A stretch of DNA of 64,000 bases from Trichosporon coremiiforme (taxonomy: Eukaryota; Basidiomycota; Tremellomycetes; Trichosporonales; Trichosporonaceae): NCBI GenBank assembly GCA_039545355.1, contig BCJJ01000019.1:618076-682075 (forward strand). Reading direction: 5' to 3'. A program made the translations under genes and the position numbers. The notes beneath the pieces were generated by a model, which saw only the letters and a list, made by a program, of their open reading frames with translations, was not told the DNA's origin and searched no databases. Positions 20,366 through 31,889 of this stretch are shown piece after piece; within the stretch, counting starts at the first letter, position 1, and each line of letters begins with the position of its first letter.

Positions 20366-21324
20366 CTTCCTTATTCCTTGCTTGGTCGTCGTCCCCAGGG
20401 GCCGAGTCGCGGCAAGCAGTTGTGATACAGTGGTGCGGCTCGCGCGTGTCGCTGCGATTGAGCGAGCAGGGATGCGTAATGAACGCAGCAGAGGCGATTG
20501 TGAAGTAGCTGAGATGAGTGCACTGCAGTCAGTGCTGTGTCGAGTGAAGATACGTTTGTGTCGGTGCGCTATCTCGACCCCATCTCACCTATATACTCCA
20601 ACCGTTGGCTGTCAGTCAGTGACGACACTGGCCATTGTACGCGTACTTCTCCTGCCCTGATATCACATTGCGCGCCGAAATTCCCGTTCGCCGCGCGGCT
20701 ATCTTCCCTCAAGTGCCCTGAAGAATGCTGATCATCTGCAACCATCATCCAAGATTCCCGTTCCCCCACTGTCGATGCACGGGAATGCCTCCTGCGCACG
20801 GGAATACTTGCCTGTATGCATGGGAATAGCCAGACGTATAGGCTGTAGCTTTTGAAGACCCGGCAGACCCGGCACGACTTCCGACCTCTTCCCATCACGT
20901 GCCGGATAGTGCTGACCAGACACTAACGTCTCTCTTCAACTCTTGACTCTTCAACCTCGATGATTAGCTCGTTTAATGCACTCGCTTATGCTGTGCTTCT
21001 CGCCCTACGCGCCCGCACCTGTGGTGCGGTCGCCCGGCGCTTGTCGCTCGAGAAATTCATGCTATCAAACGGGACAGACGAAGCCTGGTGGTACAGGAGG
21101 CTCCCTTGGCTCGCCGCGCGCGAACGCGAGCCGCGGGTGGTGGTACAGAAGACGAGGTCAATGTTCTGTTGACTGATGTGGAGGTATGGAATGGGGTGTG
21201 GGGGTTGTGATGGCGTCGAGCGGAGAGTGCAGACTGCCGCTTCACGTCGCGCTGGCGAATGGTGTGCCCTCATCCTCGCCCTCGCCCAGAGCCTGCGGAC
21301 TCGGGCTCGGGCTTGGTCTTTGAC
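20366..21324. other. Spacer between gal7 start and rheb end
   Basis: No supportable gene. It must contain the gal7 promoter (minus strand, just above 20365) and possibly a terminal rheb exon, which I could not place. I saw no confident Gal4-type CGG-N11-CCG site, but I did not search exhaustively. Confidence 0.4.
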
Positions 21325-21970
21325 TTACCACGGCCACCACTTCGACTTGGCCGGCGCCGGGGGAGCCGGATTGTACTCGCGCTGCATCTCGGCGAGGAGC
21401 GCGTCGAACGCGCCATCGACGTTCTTGTTGTCCTTGGCGGAAGACTCGACGAACGCCGCGCCGAGCTTCTTCGCGAGCGCCTGGCCCTCGGCCGTGCTGA
21501 CCCTCCGCTCGTCCTTCAGGTCACACTTCTGGCCAACGACGACACACGGGACCTTCTCGAGGCCTCCCTGGTCGAGGATCTTTTCGTACAGCGTCGTGAT
21601 CATGTCGAACGACTGTCGGGACGCAATGCTGTACACGAGCATGTAGCCGTGAACGCCGGTCGCATACTTAGGCGGGAAGAGCGAAAACTCGTCCTGGCCA
21701 GCAGTGTCGACAATCTCGCAGTCGTACTCAATGCCCTTGTACTTGACGGTCTTCTGATTTGTAGACTCGATCGTCGGGTAGTATTGCTCGTTGTACGTCG
21801 GGGGCGTGACGTATTGCTGGGTGATCGATGTTTTGCCTGGAGGGGTTTGTCAACACAAGTCACACTGGAAGGGGTCGCGAGCGAAGAGGCAGTCCGCTCC
21901 ACAGCTACTCACCAACACTGGGAGATCCCAGGATCACCACCTTGCGCTTCATTCCACCTGCGGACGACAT
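21325..21970 (-). CDS. rhb1: Rheb-family small GTPase (C-terminus uncertain)
   Basis: Exons 21970-21913 and 21836-21325 as read (189 aa). Rheb activates TORC1 at endolysosomal membranes. G1 is GSPSVGKTS (completed across the 76-base intron), the switch I/effector is YYPTIEST, G3 is DTAGQDEFS, G4 is VGQKCDL and G5 is SSAKD. Two deviations: proline (residue 17) at the position of Ras Gly12, where Rheb usually has Arg, and Gln instead of Asn in the NKxD motif. As read, the protein ends KSKWWPW with no CaaX cysteine. A good donor (GTAAGT) overlaps the stop at 21328, so a further exon supplying the lipidation motif is likely. I searched the next 450 bases for an AG giving Cys plus three residues and a stop and found none. 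An earlier Met at residue 7 is a possible start. Confidence 0.85.
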
Positions 21971-24498
21971 TGGGACGGTGACGTTTGAATTAGCTAAGAC
22001 GATGCGTCGTTCAGCGATGTGCACGAGACACGGCTGTGCGTGGTACGGGCTTGGGGAGAGGAGCGGATGGGCCGGAGCCGGGGGCAATGAGGGGCGGTAC
22101 GGCGGGGGAGGTGATGAGCCTTGCGGGTACTCGTCACTGTCTGGATCCTCTTCCTGGAGGATGGACGGTCTTCGTGAAAGACACGGGGTACCGGCTCGGG
22201 AAGACTGGCACGAATGAGCTCGAGACGGAGCCGCAGACGTGCACGGGAAATGAAGCAAAGACCTGGGGGAGGTCGGCGTCGGACAGAGCGGAAGGTTGAC
22301 GGCGCGGTTGCGGGGCGAGCCGTTGAGCTTGAACTTGGTGAAGGCGGGGGACCGGAGTCCAGAGCCAGGCGAGCCGAGAGACGCTTGCTCTGCCGTTAGT
22401 TCAAAGTTGGGGAGGTCGTTGTAGGGCCCCGGCACCATCGTTGCGGGCGACAGTGAGGGTGGCAAGACATGTGATGGATGGCAACATGGACAGAGAGGAC
22501 ATCGATGTCGCCAGCAGGACGTGCAGCCTCGAGGCAGGCGTGCGCTCCGCTTCACCAATGTCCATCAGATGCGGCAGCGAAGCGTTTCGCACCAAACACA
22601 TGTGTGTGTGTATGTGCATCACTCCCGGTCCCAGACGAGCGGTGAGTACAGACCCCGGGTACCTCTGAAGGATCGTGCGCCGGTCTGCGATATGAGAAGG
22701 CCGCGAAGGCTCATACCATGCTTCGGACAATGGGCGGCGGGCCGCCGGAACTGGGCGCCGCAGAGCGTGCGGGTCAAGCAGGCCGTGCAGAGCGCGGTAA
22801 GCTCAGCAGGCCGGCCAGGTCCAGGAGGCTCTGTGCGCAGAGCTCGAAGCCATGAAGCCGTCCCGAAGCCGAAGCCCTCCCCCAGAAGCAGCCACCCGAA
22901 CACGAACCGAAATACAGATAAGCAGCACCAACAGTCGAGAATCGCTCCACCACCGCTTCTTTGTCCTCGGCAGACCTTGAGCGGAGCGAGGTTTGGCCAA
23001 AGACACTCGAAACAGTGTATTCCCCGCGAACTTATTGGCCGCGAGCTCTAGTGCGCTAGAAGCCGGATGAATGGGTGGCCGGTAATAGGCCGGCCGTCGC
23101 TAGCGTTGCCACTACGTTGTACCGTACATGTGGTGCGGCTTCGCGGCGAAGCAAGTGTGACGGCGTGCAGTGGTTGCGAAGAAGACAGCGGATGGAGAGG
23201 CGAAGCGGGGAAGACGTGACGGCAGGGCAGACGCAAATGTTCGTGTGACGACGACCGAGGACGGAAGAAGGAACGCGGGATGACTTACATGAGTTGAGCG
23301 AAGTTGGACAGATCCCTATCAAGAGATCACGAGGCAAGGGGGCTGTGAGGTGCCGGGATAGCAGTGCGAGACAGCTAGACTGGGGGGGTTGGAGGAGTGT
23401 TGTCGACGACGAGGACGACGGCGTGTCGTGGAGGGTTTGGAGAAGTGTAGGGTGTGAGGAAGGGAGTGGATGGTGATGCTGGGATCGGTATCGGCTGGAG
23501 AGTGCAGGTGAGTGCAGGTGAGTGCAGGTGAGGCTGCGGACTAGAGGTAAGAGCTGGGCTAGCTGGGAGCTGAGTGGTGGTGATAGTCTATGACTCTAGG
23601 CTCAATACTTGAGGCTGGGCTGGCCGAGGAGAGGCTGAGGCTGAAGCTGAGGCTGAAGCTGAGGGCGGCAAGGAGCGCAGGGTCGAGTGAGACCACGAGT
23701 GAGTGCACAGTGGAGACATGGAATTCAGCTCCTGGCGGTTCACGGCGTGCACGGCACACCCAAGCGAGAGGAACGCGGGCTGCTGGGAGGAAGGAAGACC
23801 CAGGCTGCTCTGGCTGCTCTAGGCCCTGGGTGGGGGAACGAGTCGCAGCCAACCCCTGGCTGCCCTCGCCAGAGAACACCAGCCAGCCAGTCCAGCTGAA
23901 TTACCCAATCCGGTAAGCCAGATACCGCGGCGTCCCTCGTCCCTTCCCCGCCCAGCGTATCGACGTCGCCAGCATCCACTCCAGCTAAACGGGCGCCTCA
24001 GATCAAATCAAAATCAAATCAATCGTCCTTGACGTGCGTGATGCATGCTCGAGACGCTTGTTGTTTCCATCAGCATGAAATGCTGCCCACTATGATACTA
24101 CTCGTCTGTGTTTATGGGATTCCATGGATCACAGCAGTCTCTCGGCTGCATTGCGGGCGAACGTCTTCCCGAAGAGCAATCACAGATCGACGCCCCCTCA
24201 TTCCAATGTCCCAAACGATCGCACTCTCAAAGCTGGGCCGCACACCGCACACCAGCGAGGCGTCTATTCTCGTCGCCCATCTGACCAAAGCCCATTTAGC
24301 GGCGCATGCGGCGCAGAGTTGTACACGCGCAAGTGGCAGATGCACCCTTCATGTGTGTCACTCTAATTTGTTCATGCTATGTGCGAACGCCAGGCGTTCT
24401 TCGGTCCCCGGCTACTTCATACCTGACCACCTGATCGAGTTTCTATGAGTAGTCTGCAGCTACACCCCATCTACCAAAACGACCTTCCGACCAACTGA
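21971..24498. other. 2.5-kb non-coding stretch upstream of rheb
   Basis: No supportable gene. Short frames are Arg/Gly/Pro-rich and uninformative. From about 23500 to 23680 the plus strand is purine-rich, with a triplicated decamer and a loose GAGGCTGA/GAAGCTGA repeat. It presumably includes the rheb promoter and 5' UTR, but is much longer than the other promoters here. Confidence 0.45.
23501..23530. repeat. Three tandem copies of AGTGCAGGTG
   Basis: Perfect decamer triplication in the non-coding stretch upstream of rheb. Each unit contains CAGGTG, an E-box-type hexamer, which may be coincidental. Confidence 0.9.
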
Positions 24499-26397
24499 CT
24501 ACCATCTCACTTCCACACGTCCCTTCGCACCTGTCCTCACCCCCTTGAACGGCTTGTAGCCCACATCGCCATGGACCTTGAGCTGGTCAACGCGCAAGCC
24601 CGAGTACGTGTGGTTCGGCACGGTGTACGCGACCTGGAACGCGGGGTCTGGTGTCGGTTTGCCGTTTCTGGTCGTCAGCTACCCGTAACGAGTAATGACA
24701 TGAATTGCGTTCGAGAAAAAGACGAAACGCGTCGTGTGTCCGCCCCTTTACCACAACATCGCCTGCAAGCCACTCCAGCCTACCATGCGGCCATGTTACC
24801 GATCTGGTGGTCCGTGACCACAGGCTGAAACGACCGTGACGGGCACTGTGATGGGCACCGCTTTGGAAAGCCGCATTCGGACGGGCAACTGCGATGCGAG
24901 CGCTGCCCGTTGGGCTCCAAGAGGGGCTCCCGTCATGTGCATTGTGGAGCACTCTTTTTTCTGAATGCGGTGCGGAGACTTCCTTCCCTCCGTTCCCTCA
25001 GGTGTGAGGTGTACTTTGGCCCCCCTTCTGTGTTCTTCACTCACGAGACGAAACTTCCAGTCAGCGTCGGCGATCGTTCCGTCGCAGTCAGCGACGCAAG
25101 GTGCCACCGCAGGGTGTGCGTGTTCGGGTCGAAGTTGAACGTGCCGCCACCGACGTGCCCGTCCACAATGCCATCCGGAGCAACGTGCCCAGCCGGCCGC
25201 CGGTCGCCTGTCTGCGTTGCCGACACCGACACGGTCGAGCGCCCAAGACAGATCGACACCGTCACGCCCTCGAGTGCACGGTGCGTTAAGCGTGAGGTCA
25301 AGGTCAGCGAGAATTTGCCTGTCCATTAGCTGCAATGAAGAAGAATCAGCTACTCACCTCCTGTTGCGTCCGTTGTCACCCTCGCCTTCAAACTGATGGG
25401 CACCTGCGCGGCCGGCGCCTCGTAATCGAGCAGCTTGAATTTTCCGTCTGGTGGGATGAAGCTGAGGACCGAGTCGCGCTCCCAGCGGTTGTAACGGATG
25501 CACGGGTGGAAGGCGGGCTCGCCCATGGCGCTGACGTTCGCGAACGTGAGGAGCAGGTCCGGGTTCCCGCTCAGGCGCGAGTTGCAGCTGATCCTTCCCC
25601 ACACCTGGGCGCTGATGGCCTTGCCCTTCCGGTCGACAATCGCGTCCAGCACCTCCCCAATGTCAAAGTAGATCTCGTTGTTCGAGTGCCGCACGCCCGG
25701 CCGGCGCCAGGGTATCGGCGCAGTGAAGGGAGCGACCTGCTGGTTCTGCATGCTGCGGCGAGTTAGCGAAACTCCCTTAGGTTAACTCCAGCTACACTCA
25801 CCCCGACACACCTGCCACGTTCAGCAGCTTTCGCACGAGACTCGGCGGAATTACAATGTCCTTGAGCATGTTCGTCTCCATCGTCATCGGGTGGCCCTCA
25901 TCGAGCATCTCCTCAATGAGCTGTGCTGAATTAGCAACGATCGTTGACATCCAACTCACCATGTACACGATGTCGAAGTTATCCTTGACGGTACCCTCAG
26001 TCACGTCCCCAAGATACTCCCCCAATGTGTCGAGAAAGCTCTCGAGGAAGGCGAACGCAAATAGCGGATTCACCTCTCCAGACACAGGGACGAGGTAGCG
26101 CAGCCCGTCGCGCTCTATGTGGCAAAGCGCTGATCCATTGCCGCCGCTCCGCGAGAAGGAGTTGACCCAGAGCACAGGCTCGAGCTCTGTCACCTCAGAT
26201 TCAGAGTCAGCCTTCGCAGCAAGCGAGCGCTGCTGCGACAGAGCGTGGTTGAAGGCATCGACGTGGATCGCAGCGTATGACGGTGGGTGCGTCGTGAAGT
26301 TGGACGTGATTAGAGGCTTGCTGCTTGTCAGCTTGGAACTTCGCGCGGCAACTCACCCATTGTTATCGAGAATGATGATGCCGTCTATCCGTGCCAT
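24499..26397 (-). CDS. apm3: AP-3 adaptor complex subunit mu
   Basis: Exons 26397-26357, 26320-25960, 25920-25802, 25752-25358, 25318-25045 and 24667-24499 (452 aa). AP-3 mu binds tyrosine-based sorting signals and routes cargo from Golgi/endosomes to the vacuole. The N-terminal longin-like part begins MARIDGIIILDNNGKPLI; FDIVYM joins LIEEMLDEGHP across intron 2; then PWRRPGVRHSNNEIYFDI opens the mu-homology domain; the C-terminus is VPNHTYSGLRVD, KPFKG, and ends VEVRW. Intron 2 is 39 bases, in frame and free of stops. Intron 5 is 377 bases, ten times its neighbours, and skips straight from GSFVS to NGKPTPDP. Intron 1 ends AAGCAG, so an alternative acceptor would add one serine. Divergent from nsa1, with 234 bases between them. 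Confidence 0.93.
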
Positions 26398-26631
26398 CGT
26401 GGTGCGCTCTTGAGGGGGAATGGGGGGGGGGGACACGGCGAGGAAGACAGAAAGTCAGACGAGGAAGGAGCGATCGACAAACGAGACGTGGTTGTGTCAT
26501 GTTCCTCGTCACTGGCGGAATTGTGGGGCTCCGAGGCGTCAAATCTGAGATTTTTGCCAGTGACCAGTCCACACCTCCACTACTGCTTGTTGACGCCAAT
26601 CTCATCAGCTCCCATCTACCCAGGCGACACC

Positions 26632-28011
26632 ATGACGACGCACACGTACCGCTCAGTCGACTTCTGGGCACCGGCACTGCACCCGAACACGCTCCTGCAC
26701 GTCGCCGTGCCGGAGCCGGGACCGAGCCGGGACCCGATCGTGCGCCATTTCGCGATCAAACACGGCGACCACGAGGCGGTCTCCGTCATCAAGAAGATGA
26801 CCCGGACAGAGGCCGGGGTGAGTGCATCACATTTAAGCTAGTCCACGGTGATTGTAGCTGACAGACAGCTGCTTCTCGTCGACGACTCGTTCAAGGTGAC
26901 GCAGGCCTCTGTACCGACGGAAGAGGCGCCTATCCCCACTGTCAGCGCGCAGGTCAAGGCCAAGGTCCCCGCGAAGGGAACGGTCATGTGGTCAGGCCTG
27001 TCGACGGTGCAGGGGAAGGCGATCTCCTCTCTTACTTCCGGACGGGTCAATCTCTACAACGACGACCTAATTTCGGAGAGTCTGAAGCTGGGCGCGCCGG
27101 CGCTGACGCTGTCGACGATTGAGGGCTTTTCCCAATTCGCGGTCGCGGGGAAGGAGCTCGAGGTGACGATCTTCGACGCTGAGCGCGCCTTCACCTCTTC
27201 TTCAGGGAAGAGGAAAGCGGACGAGGCTCTTCCGGGAGAGGTCTGGCGCGCGAAGAACCTCCCGCACAACCACCTCCGTCTCCGCCAACCCATCTACCAT
27301 CTCGCCTCCACCTTCCTCGACACGCCTTCCTCGCTCCTGACCGGCACCAAGGCCGGGCAAGTCAGGCGATACGACACGAGGCAGCGGAAGCCGGTGCACA
27401 ACTGGGCTGTGGGCAAGGAGGCAGCTGGCGTGCAGGGCCTCGTCTACGGAGGCGAGCACGAGGTCTTCTTCTCCGACATGGCGAACACGCTCGGCGCACT
27501 CGACCTCCGCACCGGAAAGGTGCTGTACCAGGTGCCGAACCTGAGCGCAACAACGAACTGGATGACGACGCTGCCGCACGAGATGGACGATGGAAAGAAG
27601 TTCGCCGAGGACACTGTGCCGAAACACAGCTTTGCTGGGCTTGCTGCTATCGCGTCCGACGCGACCCTGCGTATCTGTCAGACGACGCCGCCGCCGAGCG
27701 ATGGACCCGCCAAAGGCAACTGGAACACGAGCGGGAACAAGAAGTCGGCCGTGCTCGCGTCCATGGGCGGTGTTGGTGTCGGCAGCTGCGTCTTCGACGG
27801 CTTCGGCACGCACACCGAGGTCATCGAGAAAAAAGAGAAGGAGCGCAAGGAGGGCGAGGACGAGGATGACATCTCGGACGAGGAGGTCGATGATGACGAG
27901 GAGGAGGAGATGTGGGAGGGCATGGGCGAGGCCGAGGAGGGAAGTGACGAGGAGGAGGAAGACGAGTCTGACGAGGAAGAGGACGAGCCGGCACGCAAGC
28001 GCCGGAAGTAG
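26632..28011 (+). CDS. nsa1: Ribosome biogenesis WD-repeat protein Nsa1 (WDR74)
   Basis: Exons 26632-26817 and 26869-28011 (442 aa). Nsa1 is a beta-propeller assembly factor of nucleolar pre-60S particles. Recognisable features are the propeller strands, the segment WRAKNLPHNHLRLRQPIYHLA, TGTKAGQVRRYDTRQRKPVHNW and DLRTGKVLY, followed by an acidic tail (runs of Glu/Asp) ending in the basic RKRRK, probably a nuclear or nucleolar signal. Intron (51 bases) ends GCTGACAGACAG, and only the second AG keeps frame. It converges with the F-box/RCC1 gene. Confidence 0.85.
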
Positions 28012-28125
28012 TGATCTTGGGTCTCATTTCATTCATGCATAGCTTCATTTCCACTCCGTGCGTGTATCTCTACAACTGCTCACCTACAGGTCGATCGCAA
28101 CGATTACTCAACTACAGATCAGACA

Positions 28126-29979
28126 CTACCAGCGGCCGCGCGAGAGACCGCCGACACGCCCAAAGCGAGTGAACGGCGGCGCGCGAATGGCGAAGCGGCT
28201 CATCTCGTTGCTAAGCTCGTCATCGTCTTCCTCTTCCTCCGCCTTGAGAGGCTCGGGGTCGTGTCGCTTGTACCCGAGAACGAGCGCGCCAGACTGCATG
28301 CCCGCAGCGCAGATGGAGAACACGAACGCTTTCTGCCCGTCATCGTCGGCAGGGAAATTGACCTTTGTCGGCGCCTCCTTGCGCTGCCCGCGGTAGAAGG
28401 CCCTCTGCAGCACGCCATCGCCAGAGAGGCCCAGCTGCCCGTGCCCGTCCTCGCCCCACGTGTACATGTCGCCACGGTTCGTGAGGGCCGCGAAGTGGTG
28501 GTCGCCGGCGGCGAACTGCACGACCGGCCCGTCGAGGACAGGCAGCGGCTTTGCGTCTACCTCCTTCAGGCTGTCCGGTGAGTACGGGCCCACCGCCTTG
28601 CCGACGAGCACGTTGGACTCATCCGGCGCCGCCCCGCTAGACGAGGGGACAGAGTACGATGCGAGTGTCTGGAACTGCGCCGTGACGTATGAGATGCCCG
28701 GCGAACTGAACTGCGGCAGATACATCCAGTCACTGAGCCGGTCATTCATGCAGGGCAGGAACCAGACCTCGCCGTTCTCCTTGAGTGCGATCAGGAAGTC
28801 AATGCCGCAAGCGATGCGGACGACACGCTGGCGCACATCATCGAAGCCGGGGTTCGCGGCATCCTCCGGGCGCTCGGGGACGGATGGAGCGTCGAGTACT
28901 GGCTCAGGCGCGACTTGGCCCCATCGCAGCTGCCGCTTCTCGTCACCGTCCGACAGTGGGCCGTGCAGATCGTCCGTGGCCGTCAGCGCGGACTTGTACC
29001 CGTTCGAGAACGGGAACCAGACGAACACGCGGCCCTCGTTCGTCAGGCAGGCCGAGATATGCCATCCGGCCGCGATCTGAGCGATGTGCGCGGAGCGTCC
29101 CGGGCCACGAGCACCCGACGCCGACGGCGCGGTGAGCTCGGGAGCGGTGTGTCGATAAGCCTGGCGTCAGCTAGAGCAAATGGAAGATGAAGCTTACCCT
29201 TCCCCAGTTCCTCAGCTCCCAGATGAGGTTGTCCGAGTCAAGAACGAGCAGGTGGCTGCGACCGCATGCGACGGACACGGCGCGGCACGGCAGGGGTATG
29301 CGGGTCGCCTTGTCGACGCGGGTGTGCGGGCTTTCCCAGTCTTCGTACCAACCGCCCCGCTCAGCCCAGAGTGTACCTGACGTCAGTGTATACGAAACCA
29401 GCTAACTCACCCCACACCCACACTCCACCCTTAGCGTCACGCGCGGTGTAACTCCATCCGCCGGTCTGCAGGTCGACGATGCGTTCGCGGCATTCGCTGT
29501 CCACGGGTTGCTTCTCCTCGTCATCCGAAGCCAGTGAGTCGGCGGGATACTTGGGAGCTGGCGCTTTGAAGCTAGGCGTTGCGTCGGCAGGTGCGGGGAC
29601 GCTAGACCATCGGTTTGGGTCGACGCCGGACACGGCCCCCAGACGATCGTTCTCGTTCGCGCCCCAGAGATAGACGCGCGGCCGCCAGAGGCCGAGGTAC
29701 ACGCGCTGGAACCAGTGCGAGTCGTCCTCGGACGGCTTGCTGAGTGCGATCGAGGGGCGGTATGAGAAGTCGCGCGCCGTCTTGAGGCGCCAGAGTCCTG
29801 GATCCTCCTGAACGTCAGCTGGGGACATAGAGGCCACGCACAACTAGGACATGCAGCTGTTTGTTCACCTGCGACACCGAGGCGAGGCCTTTTGGCGAGA
29901 GCAGGGGCAGGATGTCGTAGATGAGGACCTCGTTGGGGAGGTCGAGGAGCGATGCGCCATCGTCGCTGCTGCCAGACAT
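28126..29979 (-). CDS. F-box protein with RCC1-type repeats (Saf1-like)
   Basis: Exons 29979-29842, 29807-29411, 29376-29198 and 29160-28126 (582 aa). The N-terminus holds an F-box (LLDLPNEVLIYDILPLL, VSQVNKQLHVLVEDPGLW), the latter completed over a 34-base intron that uses a GTGCGT donor. RCC1-like blades follow (VYLWGANENDRLG, ACGRSHLLVLDSDNLIWEL, QIAAGWHISACLTNEGRVFVW, FAAGDHHFAALTNRGDMYTWG, DGHGQLG). Architecture matches yeast Saf1, an SCF substrate receptor linked to vacuolar/lysosomal hydrolase turnover. The substrate here is unknown. Introns are 34, 34 and 37 bases. Confidence 0.88.
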
Positions 29980-30238
29980 GATGCAATGTGACGATACAGG
30001 AAGGACTTGCCACCGCGAACGTTTATATCAATCGGCTACCACCGAACCCTAGCCACGCGTCATAGTAGTTTCGGACGTCGCCATCTACCCACGCACCGCC
30101 CCTGTGAACGCGCTTCCTTTAATAGTGCTAGACATACACAATGCGATGCATCAAATAGAGAGATCAAAAGCGAAGCTACAGAACCATGAAGGTTGACGAA
30201 TACGATGATGGCACAGGAGGGAAGACGCAAGACCGAGT

Positions 30239-30699
30239 TTACTTGGTGGTGAACTTGGTGACCGCCTTAGTTCCTTCAGAGATGGCGTGCTTCGAGAGCT
30301 CTCCGGGGAGGATGAGACGGACGGCAGTCTGGATCTCACGCGACGAGATGGTCGAGCGGTGGTTGTACGACGCGAGCTTGGACGCCTCGGTGGCAATGCG
30401 CTCGAAGATGTCGGCAACGAACGAGTTCAGGATGGCCATGGCCTTGTTGCTGCAATGTTAGCGGAGTTCTTCCCAGTGACTGGTTTAACTCACGAGATAC
30501 CAGTGTCGGGGTGGACCTGCTTGAGGACCTTGTAGATGTACGAAGAGTACGACTCGACACGCTTCTTGGTGCGCTTCTTGCCGCCCTCCTTGGTGGACGA
30601 CGTCTTGGCAGCCTTAGCGGGAGCCTTGGACGCGGCGGCGGGGGCCTTCGAGGCCTGGGAGGCGGGAGCCTTGGAAGCGACGGACGACTTGGGAGGCAT
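30239..30699 (-). CDS. htb1: Histone H2B
   Basis: Exons 30699-30494 and 30449-30239 (138 aa). Core nucleosome histone. The tail is Lys/Ala/Ser-rich ([15 protein letters not shown]), then [29 protein letters not shown] joined across a 44-base intron to [21 protein letters not shown] sequence (here [10 protein letters not shown]). The C-terminal ubiquitination-site region reads AVTKFTTK. Divergent from H2A, the usual fungal arrangement. Confidence 0.98.
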
Positions 30700-31150
30700 T
30701 GCGGATGATGATGTGTCTGTGGGGTAGAGGTTGGAGAAGACGAAGACGAGGATGTGACAAGTTGGAGGTCGGGTCGAGGAGGTGGGAGGATTATAAGTGT
30801 CGTGCAGCGACGAGTCCACTGTTGTGAGCGTCTGTAGCAGCCGCGTCGCCCTGAATCCCGCATGCACGTCAACACTAATTCGAATCACTTAGGTCACGTG
30901 CGGCGACTGATCCTGATCTTTAGTCAGGCACAGCCTGGGTTGGTTTGGGCCACGTTGCCATTAATTCACCAAAACATAGTGACGCTACCTGAAATGCAGC
31001 TCGAGGCGCGTCCAAGTTCATAAAGCGCACACCTTGACCCAGCCGATTTCGACATCTCATCAACTTCCAAGTCGCCTGTCTTCTCCAACTTCGTTCACGA
31101 AGCTCCCTCTCACCACCTCTACCTTTACCAGCACAACCAACTCAGCAACA
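30700..31150. promoter_or_regulatory. Shared divergent histone H2B/H2A promoter
   Basis: 451 bases between the two histone ATGs. On the minus strand a TTATAAT-like box lies at about 30789-30797, some 90 bases before the H2B start. On the plus strand CATAAAG at about 31019-31025 could serve H2A. The 60 bases before H2A are a C/T-rich leader. I could not identify the S-phase regulatory repeats by eye. Confidence 0.6.
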
Positions 31151-31607
31151 ATGTCTTCCGGTGGCAAGTCTGGCGGCAAGTCCGGCTCCGAGTCCAAGTC
31201 GACTTCGCGTTCGTCCAAGGCCGGTCTCCAGTTCCCCGTCGGTCGTATCCATCGTCTTCTGAAGCGCGGCAACTACGCCCAGCGTATCGGTTCGGGTGCC
31301 CCCGTCTACCTCGCTGCCGTCCTTGAGTGTAAGTTGCCCTACGACTTGCGTCGAGCCTAGCTGACTTTCAGACCTCGCTGCTGAGATTCTCGAGCTTGCC
31401 GGTAACGCCGCCCGTGACAACAAGAAGTCCCGTATCGTGCCCCGTCACCTTCAGCTCGCCGTCCGCAACGACGAGGAGCTGAACAAGCTCCTTGGATCGG
31501 TCGTCATCTCGCAGGGTGGTGTCCTCCCCAACATCCTCTCGGAGCTCCTTCCCCCCAAGGGCAAGGGCGGCAACAAGGCCAAGATCCCCGGCTCGCAGGA
31601 CGCTTAA
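31151..31607 (+). CDS. hta1: Histone H2A (C-terminal SQDA)
   Basis: Exons 31151-31328 and 31372-31607 (137 aa). The fold is canonical: [72 protein letters not shown], and [15 protein letters not shown]. The C-terminus is GSQDA. The SQ near the end matches the damage-kinase phosphorylation site of fungal H2A (H2A.X-like), but the last residue is Ala, not the usual Leu, Phe or Tyr. The 43-base intron ends GCTGACTTTCAG. Confidence 0.98.
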
Positions 31608-31889
31608 GCGTCCGCACTTCTTCTCTTCATTACAGTGTTTTTCGTTTTCGCTTCATCCTTTGTACCAGTGTCCGCATGAGATGCACCATTGTATCATAAC
31701 ACCAACGCCGCTGATCCTTCCCCACTGACTGCATCGTCGAGCACGGAACGTGGACCGCACGCGCCAGGTCGCGTCAACTTGCGCCCATGTTCCAGACCGT
31801 CTCAATCTTCCCCGCCACGTCTTCGTCGCTGGCCATCCTCGCCGCCTCCCACACATGCAGACCTGCGAACCCGATACATACAGTCTAGT

